DNA of 55,849 nt from Neobacillus vireti (GCF_001026695.1 NZ_LDNB01000019.1:1-55849); one strand, 5' to 3'; shown: positions 33,995 through 42,865, counted from the stretch's first letter. The notes: generated from the sequence alone by a model not told the origin. Translations and numbers: made by a program.

Positions 33995-34951
33995 TTAATC
34001 AAATAATGTACTTACTGATTGCTCTTCGTGAACGCGGATAATCGCTTCACCAATTAACGGTGCAACCGATAGATGAATAATTTTATCCGTCTTTTTCTCT
34101 TCCGGAAGTTGAATAGAGTTCGTAACGACTAATTCTTTTATTTTTGAGTTTTGAATTCTTTCAATCGCTGGACCTGATAATACTGGATGTGTACAGCAAG
34201 CATATACTTCTGCCGCCCCATTTTCTACTAAGGCATTGGCTGCAAGTGTAATTGTTCCTGCTGTATCAATAATATCATCAATCAGGATTGCTACTTTTCC
34301 TTCAATGTTACCGACGATGTTCATGACTTCCGCCACATTCGGTCTTGGACGGCGTTTGTCAATAATCGCAATTGGTGCTTTTAAACGTTCTGCCATTTTC
34401 CTTGCTCTTGTTACACCGCCATGATCTGGAGAAACAATTACAATATCACCATTCAATTCCTTGTTCTTAAAGTATTCTGATAAAATCGGCACACCCATCA
34501 GGTGATCAATTGGAATATCAAAGAATCCTTGAATTTGCGGCGCGTGCAAATCTAGACAGATTACACGGGTTGCCCCGGCAGTCTCAAGCAGGTTTGCCAC
34601 CAATTTAGCCGTAATCGGTTCACGGGCACGTGCCTTACGGTCCTGACGAGCATAGCCATAGTATGGCATGACAATGTTAATTGTTTTCGCAGATGCTCTT
34701 TTTAAGGCATCAATCATGATTAACAATTCCATAATATTGTCATTTACAGGTAAGCTGGTTGATTGAATCACATACACGTCACAGCCGCGGATGCTTTCTT
34801 CAATATTAATTTGGATTTCTCCATCGCTAAACTTTGAGACGGAACATTTTCCAAGTTCCACGCCGATAACCTTGGCAATTTCTTGTGCAAGCGGAATATT
34901 TGAATTTAAACTGAATACCTTTAAGTTCGGATCTAAATATTGATTAGACAT
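33995..34951 (-). CDS. prs: Ribose-phosphate pyrophosphokinase
   Basis: Makes PRPP from ribose 5-phosphate and ATP for nucleotide, His and Trp synthesis. It is 318 residues. Motifs: ATP-binding flexible loop region YYGYARQDRKARAREPITAK and the PRPP loop LIDDIIDTAGT. It lies 23 bases downstream of glmU and is the 3' gene of the glmU-prs operon. Confidence 0.98.
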   Translation of the reverse strand: MSNQYLDPNLKVFSLNSNIPLAQEIAKVIGVELGKCSVSKFSDGEIQINIEESIRGCDVYVIQSTSLPVNDNIMELLIMIDALKRASAKTINIVMPYYGYARQDRKARAREPITAKLVANLLETAGATRVICLDLHAPQIQGFFDIPIDHLMGVPILSEYFKNKELNGDIVIVSPDHGGVTRARKMAERLKAPIAIIDKRRPRPNVAEVMNIVGNIEGKVAILIDDIIDTAGTITLAANALVENGAAEVYACCTHPVLSGPAIERIQNSKIKELVVTNSIQLPEEKKTDKIIHLSVAPLIGEAIIRVHEEQSVSTLFD

Positions 34952-34974
34952 TTGTGCCCTCCAATTATCTTTGC

Positions 34975-36348
34975 TTATTTCTTTAAATTAAGCTTTTGAA
35001 CGTAATTTTCCTTATTGACTTGCTGTGCACGAGCAATTGACAAAGCTTCACTTGGTACATTCTTTGTAATTGTGGAACCAGCAGCCACATATGATCCCTT
35101 CCCAATTGTAACAGGGGCAACTAAATTGGAGTTACAGCCGATAAAGACATCATCTTCAATTTTAGTTAAAAATTTATTCTTACCATCGTAATTCACTGTA
35201 ATGGAACCGCAGCCGATGTTGACATTGCTGCCAACCTCCGCGTCACCAATGTAACTTAGATGTGAGGCTTTGCTCCCAGTTCCAAAGACAGCCTTCTTGA
35301 TTTCGACGAAGTTGCCAATTTTCACCTCATCATGAATAGTTGAATCCGGTCTGATATGGGCGAATGGCCCGATGTTGACATGGGCACCAATTAAGCTTTT
35401 ATGAACTGCCGATTGCCGGACAACCGTTTCATTGCCAATTTCACAGGAATCAATTTCTGAGTTGGGGCCAATTTGACAGTCGGAACCGATCACTGTTTTT
35501 CCTTTTATCATCGTTCCTGGATAAATAACAGTATCTTGGCCAATTTCGACATCTGTTTCAATATATGTGTTCTGCGGGTCAATGATTGTTACCCCATTAC
35601 GCATATGGGCTACATTCGTGCGGCTCTGCATAATCCGTTCTGCTTCCGCCAATGCAACCCGGTCATTAACACCTATCGTTTCTGCAAATTCTATTGTTTG
35701 ATAGGCTGTAACCACTTCACCTTGGTTTTTAAGAATTTCAATAACATCTGGTAAATAGTATTCACCTTGAACGTTGTCATTAGAAACATTTCTTAACGCC
35801 TCAAATAAAGCCTGGTTGTCAAAGCAATAAGTTCCTGTATTGATTTCATTTATCTTCCGTTCAGCATCTGTTGCGTCCTTATGCTCAACAATTTTTTCAA
35901 CAAGGCCGTTTTCATTGCGAATAATTCGCCCGTAGCCTGTTGGGTCAGTGATTTTTGCTGTGAGGATGGTTGCCTTTGCCTTTAATTCTTCATGATGCGT
36001 AAAAAGGGCTTCCATCGTTTCCGCTGTTATTAATGGGGTATCACCGCAGACGACAATGGTGACACCTTCTTTAGTTGCGAGCATAGTCTCTGCCTGCATG
36101 ACTGCATGAGCTGTTCCCAGCTGAGTATCCTGCAAAGCATATAGACTGCTTGCACCTAATTGGGCTTGAACCATCTCTGCTCCATGACCAATAATAGTCA
36201 CGATTTCTTGTATATTTAGCTTTGTTATTTGATCAACAACATGTTGAACCATTGGTTTGCCGCATACTGGGTGCAGTACTTTATATAGCTTAGATTTCAT
36301 CCGCGTTCCTTGCCCCGCGGCCAAAATCACAGCATAACGATTGGGCAT
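34975..36348 (-). CDS. glmU: Bifunctional GlcNAc-1-phosphate uridyltransferase / glucosamine-1-phosphate acetyltransferase
   Basis: Makes UDP-GlcNAc for peptidoglycan and teichoic acids. The N-terminal pyrophosphorylase has LAAGQGTRMKSKLYKVLHPV at about 8-27; from about residue 250 the sequence shows the hexapeptide repeats of a left-handed beta-helix (IGPNSEIDSCEIGNETVV and so on). It is 457 aa, full length. The operon with prs is the same as in B. subtilis (gcaD-prs). Confidence 0.98.
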   Translation of the reverse strand: MPNRYAVILAAGQGTRMKSKLYKVLHPVCGKPMVQHVVDQITKLNIQEIVTIIGHGAEMVQAQLGASSLYALQDTQLGTAHAVMQAETMLATKEGVTIVVCGDTPLITAETMEALFTHHEELKAKATILTAKITDPTGYGRIIRNENGLVEKIVEHKDATDAERKINEINTGTYCFDNQALFEALRNVSNDNVQGEYYLPDVIEILKNQGEVVTAYQTIEFAETIGVNDRVALAEAERIMQSRTNVAHMRNGVTIIDPQNTYIETDVEIGQDTVIYPGTMIKGKTVIGSDCQIGPNSEIDSCEIGNETVVRQSAVHKSLIGAHVNIGPFAHIRPDSTIHDEVKIGNFVEIKKAVFGTGSKASHLSYIGDAEVGSNVNIGCGSITVNYDGKNKFLTKIEDDVFIGCNSNLVAPVTIGKGSYVAAGSTITKNVPSEALSIARAQQVNKENYVQKLNLKK

Positions 36349-36511
36349 GTCAAGTCCTCCAATTTCACCTTTTTATCCATTAAAAATATTAACGTAAATG
36401 GCCTCTCATTTCAAGGAATGAACAGTAACTGTCTAATTTTATAATATTATGTATATTTAGGGAGAAAAGCGAAGGAATAGACGTAAGTCGTTGTGGGCAT
36501 TTTTTTCACAA

Positions 36512-36544
36512 TAAAAAAGAGCCTTCTGGAGAAGAAAAGGCCCT
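36512..36544 (-). terminator. spoVG terminator
   Basis: Minus-strand GGGCCTT / AAGGCTC arms (one G-T pair) with an 11-base loop, followed by TTTTTT. Confidence 0.75.
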
Positions 36545-36558
36545 AGTTGCTAAAATCC

Positions 36559-36849
36559 TCAGGAAGCTCCGGCTTCTTCAAATTCTACTTCCAATTCACC
36601 TAAACGATGGTACTCAGCCAAAACAGCTTCTTGGATTTTGCCGCGTGTTCCTGAATTAATTGGATGCGCAATGTCACGAAATTCTCCATCTGGAGTACGT
36701 TTACTTGGCATAGCTACAAATAAACCGTTGTTTCCGTCGATAACACGAATGTCATGGACAACAAATTCATTATCTAATGTAATAGATGCAATCGCTCTCA
36801 TTCTTCCATCCGTGTTAACCCGGCGTAATCTTACGTCAGTTACTTCCAT
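36559..36849 (-). CDS. spoVG: SpoVG RNA/DNA-binding regulator
   Basis: A 96-residue protein with the hallmark MEVTDVRLRRVNTDGRMRAIASITLDNEFVVHD N-terminus and PSKRTPDGEFRDIAHPIN. In Bacillus it affects asymmetric division and cortex; in other Firmicutes it binds nucleic acid. It is a single-gene unit with a sigma-H promoter and its own terminator. Confidence 0.97.
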   Translation of the reverse strand: MEVTDVRLRRVNTDGRMRAIASITLDNEFVVHDIRVIDGNNGLFVAMPSKRTPDGEFRDIAHPINSGTRGKIQEAVLAEYHRLGELEVEFEEAGAS

Positions 36850-36891
36850 GTGCTCACACCCTTTTTTGTTAAATAAAATGCTAAATAATTA

Positions 36892-36917
36892 AATTCAACA
36901 TTTTACTCAGGAATCCT
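36892..36917 (-). promoter_or_regulatory. Sigma-H promoter of spoVG
   Basis: Minus strand AGGATT, 15 bases, GAATT. Element and spacing agree with the B. subtilis spoVG sigma-H promoter as I recall it. The surrounding DNA is very AT-rich, as expected for AbrB binding. Confidence 0.75.
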
Positions 36918-37037
36918 TCTTTATATTCAAAATATTTTAGAAAAATTACGGCAAATTAGTGAACTTTTGTAAAAAACGGCATTTCACTCACAAGATTAGC
37001 TAGATTAGTCCTTGTTTTTCAGATAGTAAACGTCTAT

Positions 37038-37412
37038 TTACTTTACGAGTGCGACAACTTCAATTTCAACTAACGCATCTTTGGGCAATCGGGCGACCTC
37101 TACACAGGAGCGGGCTGGTTTATGTACATTGAAATATTCACCGTACACTTCATTTACTGCAGCAAAATCATTCATATCTTTGATAAAGACAGTTGCTTTT
37201 ATAACTGTTTCAAGCGAAGCACCTGCTTCACTTAGGACAGCCTGCAAATTTTGAAAAACCTGATGGGTCTGGTCTTTAATATCTCCAGCAACCATCGTTC
37301 CTTCAACTGTTAACGGAATTTGTCCAGAGCTATAAAATAGATTATTCACTATGATTCCTTGAGAATAAGGTCCAATCGCAGCTGGTGCTTGATTCGTTTG
37401 AATTGCTTTCAT
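37038..37412 (-). CDS. ridA: RidA-family enamine/imine deaminase (YabJ)
   Basis: Removes reactive 2-aminoacrylate-type enamines released by PLP enzymes. Conserved: APAAIGPYSQG near the N-terminus, the family arginine in ARSCVEVARLPKDALVEIEV, and FYSSGQIPL. It is 124 aa from ATG 37412, after GGAGGGG; the frame to 37454 overlaps purR and is not used. In B. subtilis YabJ is needed for full purR-dependent control, which fits the adjacency. Confidence 0.95.
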   Translation of the reverse strand: MKAIQTNQAPAAIGPYSQGIIVNNLFYSSGQIPLTVEGTMVAGDIKDQTHQVFQNLQAVLSEAGASLETVIKATVFIKDMNDFAAVNEVYGEYFNVHKPARSCVEVARLPKDALVEIEVVALVK

Positions 37413-37413
37413 A

Positions 37414-38241
37414 TTAACCCCTCCAAATATTGAGATAATTTCCCGCTTGGACATTAATCTTTTTCGCTTTTACATCGATGTCTGACAGCTGAACGAGCGA
37501 TAAATATTCATCCACTAACCGTTCCTGGATTTTTTCATCTTCTACTAGGACAGCAATACCAGCCAAATGGGAATTAAATTCTTCCAGCATGCTGATCATC
37601 CCCATTACCGTTCCGCCAGCCTTCATGAAATCATCGACAATCAGAACACGGGAATCCTGTTTCATGCTCTTTTTTGATAGGACCATCGTTTGAATCCTCT
37701 TGGCTGAACCGGACACGTAATTAATGCTAACTGTTGGTCCTTCGGTGACTTTATTATCCCTCCGGACAATCACAACAGGGACATTCAGTTGACTTGCGAC
37801 GGCATAGGCAAGGGGGATCCCTTTTGTTGCAACAGTCATAACAACATCAATTTTGGCTTCGGCATATGCGGATGCAATGATGCGCCCGGCCTTTTGCACT
37901 ACCTGAGGGTCTCCTAAAATATCGGTTAAATATAAATAGCCGCCAGGTAACAGCCTTTCGGGATTGGCAATTAATTCACACAATTCATCGACAAAAGGTG
38001 CTGCTTGTTCTTGGCTTACTTTGACGAAGAATTTGACACCGCCAGCAGCCCCTGGGACGGTTTGCAGGGTTCCAATTCCCCTTTGTTCAAAGGTTTCCTT
38101 CACAATCGCTAAATCTTCGCTGATAGAAGACTTGGCTGACGAATAACGCTCAGCAAACACCGTAAGCGGTACAAGCTGACGCGGATGATCCATTAAATAA
38201 TTCGTCATATCAATCAAACGTTCACTGCGGCGAAACTTCAT
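37414..38241 (-). CDS. purR: Purine operon repressor PurR
   Basis: A 275-residue repressor with an N-terminal winged-helix domain (about 1-75) and a C-terminal phosphoribosyltransferase-like domain with the PRPP motif VLIVDDFMKAGGT. PRPP (and, in B. subtilis, ppGpp) controls DNA binding at PurBoxes. The gene is close to ridA and is probably autoregulated through a PurBox-like sequence upstream. Confidence 0.97.
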   Translation of the reverse strand: MKFRRSERLIDMTNYLMDHPRQLVPLTVFAERYSSAKSSISEDLAIVKETFEQRGIGTLQTVPGAAGGVKFFVKVSQEQAAPFVDELCELIANPERLLPGGYLYLTDILGDPQVVQKAGRIIASAYAEAKIDVVMTVATKGIPLAYAVASQLNVPVVIVRRDNKVTEGPTVSINYVSGSAKRIQTMVLSKKSMKQDSRVLIVDDFMKAGGTVMGMISMLEEFNSHLAGIAVLVEDEKIQERLVDEYLSLVQLSDIDVKAKKINVQAGNYLNIWRG

Positions 38242-38285
38242 AACAAGCCTCCATTAATGTAGTGCTACAAGCCACTATCTTTAAC

Positions 38286-38298
38286 AATACCGAATATT
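38286..38298 (+). promoter_or_regulatory. PurBox-like sequence upstream of purR
   Basis: AATACCGAATATT on the plus strand agrees with the PurBox pattern AWWWCCGAACWWT except C-to-T at one core position. It is 45 bases upstream of the purR start. A second, inverted box was not convincingly found. Confidence 0.4.
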
Positions 38299-38328
38299 TT
38301 CATTCAATAGTATCATTATTATACGTCT

Positions 38329-39198
38329 TTAATCAAGTGTGTGCCGTTCTCCAAGCAAGCGAACAGCGAATACCTGATCACAGAAGCCTCTTAGTCCATT
38401 ATAAATGCGGTGCATTCGCGAATCATGCTGGACAATTCCAAATACAGTTGGTCCGCTGCCGCTCATTAGGACCGCATCTGCACCAAAACGCTTCATTTGG
38501 TCTTTTATTTGTGCAACCTCCGGATGCAGGTTTAGGGTGACATCTTCTAAAACGTTCCCTAGATTGCTGCATACCTCTTGATAGTTTTGTTGGGTAATTG
38601 CCGCAATCATTTCATTTATGTCCGGATGATTCATACCATTTATATCAAGTCTGCGGTAGACTTCTGCTGTCGATACTCCGATGAAGGGCTTGGCAAGGAT
38701 CACCCAGCATGTCGGCGGTGCAGGCAGCTCCGTGATGATTTCTCCTCTCCCCTTTGCCAGTGCTGTGCCTCCATAGACACAAAAAGAAACATCCGAACCG
38801 ATTTCTGAGCCAAGCTCTGCTAATTCGTCTAAAGTTAACCCAAGGTCCCAAAGCTTATTTAATCCTCTTAAAGTGGCAGCAGCATCACTGCTGCCACCAG
38901 CAAGCCCTGCAGCAACAGGAATTATTTTTTCAATCGAAATCATTACGCCCTTTTCCACCTTAAACCTAGTCTTTAACAGCTGTGCTGCTTGGTAGGCTAA
39001 GTTTCGCTGATCATCAGGTACATAACGATTATGGGATAGAATATGTATTTTATCTTGATTTAATAAGGTTAGTTCAACCCGGTCTGCCAAATCAATCGTG
39101 GTCATAATCATTTCCACCTCATGGAAGCCATCGGAACGTTTATGTAAAACATCTAATGCCAAATTTATTTTGGCCGGTGCCTTGACTAAAAGCTTCAC
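38329..39198 (-). CDS. ispE: 4-diphosphocytidyl-2-C-methyl-D-erythritol kinase
   Basis: Fourth step of the MEP isoprenoid pathway. GHMP kinase motifs: APAKINLALDV at the N-terminus, VAAGLAGGSSDAAATLRGLN (ATP loop) and LMSGSGPTVFG. The start is GTG 39198 (289 aa), spaced correctly from AGGTGGA; the GTG at 39207 lies inside that site. It is followed by purR. Confidence 0.96.
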   Translation of the reverse strand: MKLLVKAPAKINLALDVLHKRSDGFHEVEMIMTTIDLADRVELTLLNQDKIHILSHNRYVPDDQRNLAYQAAQLLKTRFKVEKGVMISIEKIIPVAAGLAGGSSDAAATLRGLNKLWDLGLTLDELAELGSEIGSDVSFCVYGGTALAKGRGEIITELPAPPTCWVILAKPFIGVSTAEVYRRLDINGMNHPDINEMIAAITQQNYQEVCSNLGNVLEDVTLNLHPEVAQIKDQMKRFGADAVLMSGSGPTVFGIVQHDSRMHRIYNGLRGFCDQVFAVRLLGERHTLD

Positions 39199-39217
39199 TA
39201 CGTCCACCTACTTTTAT

Positions 39218-39263
39218 AATATCCAGCTCCAGCGCCTAGCCCCTCGAGGCGCTTCCGCTTTTT
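39218..39263. repeat. Dispersed Bacillaceae-type repeat
   Basis: ATCCAGCTCCAGCGCCTAGC followed by CCCTCGAGGCGCTTCCGCTTTTT. Internal inverted pairs (AGCGCC / GGCGCT) make it foldable. I recall this motif as a common intergenic repeat in Bacillus-group genomes. Fragments appear at 7954, 19691 and 45208. Confidence 0.65.
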
Positions 39264-39402
39264 CATTTCCCGAAAATCCACATTTTGTCCTATTTTACCA
39301 CAAAACGATACATGTAAGACGTCAGATATGATATATCCTAACAATTTTATTATTTTATCATAGACAAAAGGGACGAATTGCCGTAGAAATAAACAATTTT
39401 AA

Positions 39403-39432
39403 GGCCAGAGATGGAATCTCTCTGGCCCGGCT
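39403..39432 (-). terminator. sspF terminator
   Basis: Nine-pair hairpin GGCCAGAGA / TCTCTGGCC; the T-tract on the minus strand (TTAAAATTG) is weak. Confidence 0.65.
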
Positions 39433-39479
39433 GTGGTATCGATTTGTTTAAATAAAATGCGGAAGTGCCTTTCTAGACA

Positions 39480-39665
39480 TTACGACTTCGGGTTCTGTAT
39501 GGTCAGCTGTTTTTCTGCAAGTTCTATGGCACGCTTTACCATATTCCCTGCATCCCTGGCACGAATACCGCCCCATCCCTCTTTTTGAACGACGTCATAG
39601 AAACCAAGCTCTTTAGCAAGTTCCTCTTTAAACCGATTAGACATGATACCTCTTCTTCTGCCCAT
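39480..39665 (-). CDS. sspF: Small acid-soluble spore protein SspF (alpha/beta type)
   Basis: A 61-residue protein that coats spore DNA. MGRRRGIMSNRFKEELAKELGFYD and RARDAGNMVKRAIELAE align with B. subtilis SspF, the divergent alpha/beta SASP. A CATACTA -10 element lies upstream. It sits between veg and ispE as in B. subtilis. Confidence 0.95.
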   Translation of the reverse strand: MGRRRGIMSNRFKEELAKELGFYDVVQKEGWGGIRARDAGNMVKRAIELAEKQLTIQNPKS

Positions 39666-39696
39666 CTAAACAACCCCTTCCATACCACAGCATTCT

Positions 39697-39703
39697 TAGT
39701 ATG
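39697..39703 (-). promoter_or_regulatory. Sigma-G-type -10 element of sspF
   Basis: Perfect CATACTA on the minus strand, 32 bases before the sspF ATG. The -35 is unclear (TGATG at 17 bases, GAATG at 20). Confidence 0.55.
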
Positions 39704-39751
39704 AGATAAAGGGGAATTTTCATCATTCCAATAAAAGGTCTTTTAAAGAAT

Positions 39752-39784
39752 AGCAAAAGGCAGTAAACGTTATGTTTACTGCCA
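39752..39784 (-). terminator. veg terminator
   Basis: Minus-strand GGCAGTAAAC / GTTTACTGCC followed by TTTTGC. Ten perfect pairs. Confidence 0.85.
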
Positions 39785-39799
39785 GTCATTGCTTATATA

Positions 39800-40063
39800 C
39801 TAGCTTAAAGCTACATGTCCTGCTGCATCATCATAGAAGGTAATTTGCACTGTTTCCGTTAATACATCCGCATAGCTGTAAGAAACACGCTCGAATGAAT
39901 TTTCGTCTTGATCTAACTCAATAACAAATACAGATGGGTAAGTTTCTGCTAAAACACCGGAACGTTCGATTGTTTTCCTGCGACCCCCGTTTGCTTTTAG
40001 CAATAATCTTTTCCCTAAATTCGTGTCAAGAGCCTTTTTGATATCGGCTAAGGTTTTTGGCAT
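39800..40063 (-). CDS. veg: Veg protein (biofilm-stimulating, highly expressed)
   Basis: 87 residues starting MPKTLADIKKALDTNLGKR and carrying LKANGGRRKTIERSGVLAETYPSVFVIELD. In B. subtilis Veg stimulates biofilm genes by antagonising SinR and is one of the most strongly transcribed genes. The start is ATG 40063, after GAGGTGG; the longer frame to 40123 runs through the promoter. Two strong sigma-A promoters precede it. Confidence 0.95.
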   Translation of the reverse strand: MPKTLADIKKALDTNLGKRLLLKANGGRRKTIERSGVLAETYPSVFVIELDQDENSFERVSYSYADVLTETVQITFYDDAAGHVALS

Positions 40064-40084
40064 TCGGTCCACCTCACTATGTAA

Positions 40085-40113
40085 AGTATAACACACTGAC
40101 ATAGTTCTGTCAA
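40085..40113 (-). promoter_or_regulatory. veg proximal sigma-A promoter
   Basis: Minus strand perfect TTGACA, 17 bases, TATACT. Confidence 0.85.
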
Positions 40114-40125
40114 ACAAAAACATAA

Positions 40126-40155
40126 ATTATATCAGTACCACAAAAAGATTGTCAA
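40126..40155 (-). promoter_or_regulatory. veg distal sigma-A promoter
   Basis: Minus strand perfect TTGACA, 18 bases, perfect TATAAT, 41-42 bases upstream of the proximal promoter. Confidence 0.85.
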
Positions 40156-40255
40156 CATTTTTTATTCTACTTTTTCTACTAATTTTCAACATTTCTAGTG
40201 TTGCCTTATTTTAAATGGTTTATGTATACGGCATTGACAATTACATTCCACAAAG

Positions 40256-40283
40256 AAATAAGCCCTCAAACTTAAAGGCTTAT
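40256..40283 (-). terminator. yabG terminator
   Basis: AATAAGCC / GGCTTATT hairpin overlapping the yabG stop, with TCTTTG following on the minus strand. Moderate strength. Confidence 0.6.
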
Positions 40284-41164
40284 TCCTCCATTTCCTGAAT
40301 CGGTCTGTAGGGCATACCAGTGCGTAATACACCTTTTGTTTCAAGGCCGCCGAGCCCCTTATCTCCCGTTAAAGTATTCCGCAAGACATCCCAAACGTTA
40401 ATTCTTTCCATAAACGGAGTAAAGCTTATTTTTGCGACGATATAGACCGGGTCAAGTGCATGAATATTAATCCTTGATGGTGAGCTGGCAAAGTTTGCCC
40501 CTGCGTGAATAAGCGATTCAAAATGGGATTGGCAGGCGCCTGCAAAGATGACCAGTTGATCCAAATGGGGGACCTTTTTTCGCGCCTCCTTGACCGTCTG
40601 CACGAAATGTTTCGAATGGCGATAGGCGTTAATATCCGTCATCTTTCCCTTTGCCTTCGAATAAGCATCATGTCCTGTGATGACGAGAATGTCCGGACGA
40701 TAGTGATCCATCAGTTCACCAATCTTGTCAGCCATTTCCTTTTCATTACAATGGATGCCCAAAACAGGTACACCAATTTTCTCATATAACGCCATACATT
40801 TTTTTAAATAAGTTGGATCCCCGTCCAAATGGAGAACCCTCCCCGGGATTTGGAAATAACTCCTTGGATTAACATAGCCGCTCGTGGCATCATATTCTTG
40901 CCTGGATTTCAATAAATCAACATCCTGGGTGAAAAGCCTTAACGACTGTTCCTCAAGCGTCCTGTATTCCTGTCTCAGCTTCACCCTTTCATTCTGATTA
41001 ACGACTACCAAATCAGCGTAAGGTGCATCTGCTGCCAGGCGGAAATCCTCACCATAAAGGATGGCAAATTTCTGGCCGTTGATTATGCGTATATCAATAA
41101 CACGAAATAGAATATCACAGCTATATGATTTTCTACCGACAATATCATTTATGTTTATATCCAC
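40280..41164 (-). CDS. yabG: Sporulation-specific protease YabG
   Basis: Mother-cell protease that trims coat proteins such as SpoIVA and SafA. About 294 residues; conserved blocks VLHLDGDPTYLKKCM, VLGIHCNEKEM, ILVITGHDAYSK, HLDQLVIFAGACQSHFESLI and ANFASSPSRINIHALDPVYI. The GTG at 41164 has a well-placed GGAG and gives an N-terminus comparable to B. subtilis YabG; the frame is open to ATG 41203. A sigma-K promoter lies upstream. Confidence 0.94.
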   Translation of the reverse strand: MDININDIVGRKSYSCDILFRVIDIRIINGQKFAILYGEDFRLAADAPYADLVVVNQNERVKLRQEYRTLEEQSLRLFTQDVDLLKSRQEYDATSGYVNPRSYFQIPGRVLHLDGDPTYLKKCMALYEKIGVPVLGIHCNEKEMADKIGELMDHYRPDILVITGHDAYSKAKGKMTDINAYRHSKHFVQTVKEARKKVPHLDQLVIFAGACQSHFESLIHAGANFASSPSRINIHALDPVYIVAKISFTPFMERINVWDVLRNTLTGDKGLGGLETKGVLRTGMPYRPIQEMEE

Positions 41165-41218
41165 CGCCGTCACTCCAATAAGACCAGCAAAAAGGCCTTT
41201 CATATAAGGTTTCTCTCA

Positions 41219-41246
41219 TAGGCTATGCAAACAGTGGTGTCCATGT
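41219..41246 (-). promoter_or_regulatory. Putative sigma-K promoter of yabG
   Basis: Minus strand ACA, 16 bases, CATAGCCTA, matching the sigma-K pattern AC-N16/17-CATAnnnTA. yabG is known to be sigma-K dependent. Confidence 0.65.
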
Positions 41247-41247
41247 G

Positions 41248-41275
41248 AAAAAAAAATAGACCCAAAAAGGGTCTA
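41248..41275 (-). terminator. rsmA terminator
   Basis: Minus-strand TAGACCC-TTTTT-GGGTCTA followed by nine T, overlapping the rsmA stop. Confidence 0.88.
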
Positions 41276-42151
41276 GTTAAAATAAGGGTATAATTCATCA
41301 CTTAACCGGCCAAATTCCTCTAAGGAAAGGGTCTCGCCTCTTCTTGATGGTTCAATCCCACACACATTAAGGGCAGCGAGGATAGTCTCCTTCTTTTGTT
41401 TCCCATCAGGCAGTTGGCTTGTTAGATTGTTGAGCAGTGTTTTTCTCCTTTGGGCAAAGCAAGACCTTGTAATTTGAAAGAAGAAATCCTCATCTATTAC
41501 AGTCACAGCTGGCTTCTCCCGTTTTATTAGTCTAATTACCGCAGAATCGACATTCGGCTGTGGGACAAACACTGTTTTTGGGACAATCATGACTGTCTCT
41601 GCTTCTGTGTAATATTGGATTGCTATTGAAAGCGAGCCATATTCCTTCGTTCCCGGGCGAGCAGATATGCGGTCAGCTACCTCTTTTTGTAGCATACAAA
41701 CAATCCCTCTAATGGGCAGCTTGTCCTCTAAAAGCTTCATAATGATGGGCGTCGTCACGTAATAGGGTAAATTGGCTACTACCATAACATCCGTAATCCC
41801 GCTAAATTCTTCAGCAAATACAGCCTGGACATCCGCTTCTAATACATCCTTATGAATGATGTTTACATTTGGATACGGTGAAAGGGTGTCCTTTAAAATC
41901 GGTAATAATCTTTGGTCAATTTCGAAGGCTACGACCTTTTTACTCGCTCGGGCAAGCTGTTCGGTGAGTGCACCAATCCCCGGGCCAATTTCAATTGCTC
42001 CCGAATTTTCATTCAGATCTGCAAAGCTGACAATTTTTTTTAAAATATTGGTATCAATTAAAAAGTTTTGACCAAGGCTTTTCTTAAAGGAAAACCCGTA
42101 CTTTTCGAGAATTGCTCTTGTCCTCACAGGGGTAGCGATATCTTTATTCAT
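41273..42151 (-). CDS. rsmA: 16S rRNA adenine(1518/1519)-N6 dimethyltransferase
   Basis: KsgA family; makes m6,2A at the 3' hairpin of 16S rRNA. Motifs: KKSLGQNFLID, SAM-binding EIGPGIGALTEQL, and catalytic NLPYYVTTP. It is 292 aa. Its ATG overlaps the rnmV stop by four bases. The rnmV-rsmA pair acts on 5S and 16S rRNA respectively. Confidence 0.97.
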   Translation of the reverse strand: MNKDIATPVRTRAILEKYGFSFKKSLGQNFLIDTNILKKIVSFADLNENSGAIEIGPGIGALTEQLARASKKVVAFEIDQRLLPILKDTLSPYPNVNIIHKDVLEADVQAVFAEEFSGITDVMVVANLPYYVTTPIIMKLLEDKLPIRGIVCMLQKEVADRISARPGTKEYGSLSIAIQYYTEAETVMIVPKTVFVPQPNVDSAVIRLIKREKPAVTVIDEDFFFQITRSCFAQRRKTLLNNLTSQLPDGKQKKETILAALNVCGIEPSRRGETLSLEEFGRLSDELYPYFN

Positions 42152-42705
42152 TTTTGTTCCTCCTGACGTACAACGCTTAGTGCTTCTGCAAATTCCTGTT
42201 TGCTAATTTGGAACATCATTAAGCGCTTATGCAGTTGTTTTCCATTTGTATAGCCAATTTTTAAAAGCTTACCAAGCATGATTCTTCGATCTTTTGCTCC
42301 CTCGCCGCCAATAAGACCTGCGCTCAGTAAATCTTCCTGCGTTATTTCTTCTGATATTGACTCATGCATGATTTGGGCATCCTTTAAGGCATTTCTTATC
42401 GCCTTAGGGCTGGCATGTTCAACACCGAGACCTTTGCCACCTTTGGCAATCGCCTCTTCTTTAGCTAAAAACGCATGTTTACAGCCTGAAACACTAGCAG
42501 CAATTGTCTTTCTTATTTTTTCGCCAGGATAATCCGGGTCTGTAAAAATAATTACACCGCGTGTTTCCTGGGCCCGCCTAACCTTTCCAATTGTGGCTTC
42601 ATTTACTGCAGACCCGTTTGTTTCAATGGTATCAGCATCAACAGCTCTTTTGATCGCCGTTGTATCATCTTTTCCTTCAACAACAATAATTTCTTTAATC
42701 TTCAT
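42148..42705 (-). CDS. rnmV: Ribonuclease M5 (5S rRNA maturase)
   Basis: Cuts pre-5S rRNA on both sides in low-GC Gram-positives. TOPRIM domain at residues 1-95 (IKEIIVVEGKDD, IIFTDPDYPGEKIRK) followed by a helical C-terminal region (GYTNGKQLHKRLMMFQI). The start is ATG 42705 (185 aa), matching MKIKEIIVVEG of B. subtilis; the GGAGG is rather far (12 bases). It is translationally coupled to rsmA. Confidence 0.95.
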   Translation of the reverse strand: MKIKEIIVVEGKDDTTAIKRAVDADTIETNGSAVNEATIGKVRRAQETRGVIIFTDPDYPGEKIRKTIAASVSGCKHAFLAKEEAIAKGGKGLGVEHASPKAIRNALKDAQIMHESISEEITQEDLLSAGLIGGEGAKDRRIMLGKLLKIGYTNGKQLHKRLMMFQISKQEFAEALSVVRQEEQK

Positions 42706-42865
42706 GCTAAAGCGAAAGCCTCCGTAACATAAAATAAAAATTTGAAAAAAAACTGAAACATTTTTGTAATGTCCATCGTCTATATTATCGAGAAGATTCA
42801 TACAATAAAAGCAAAGAGAAACAATAATGTATCGAGTTTAGTATAAAGAAAATCAAGGAAAAAGC

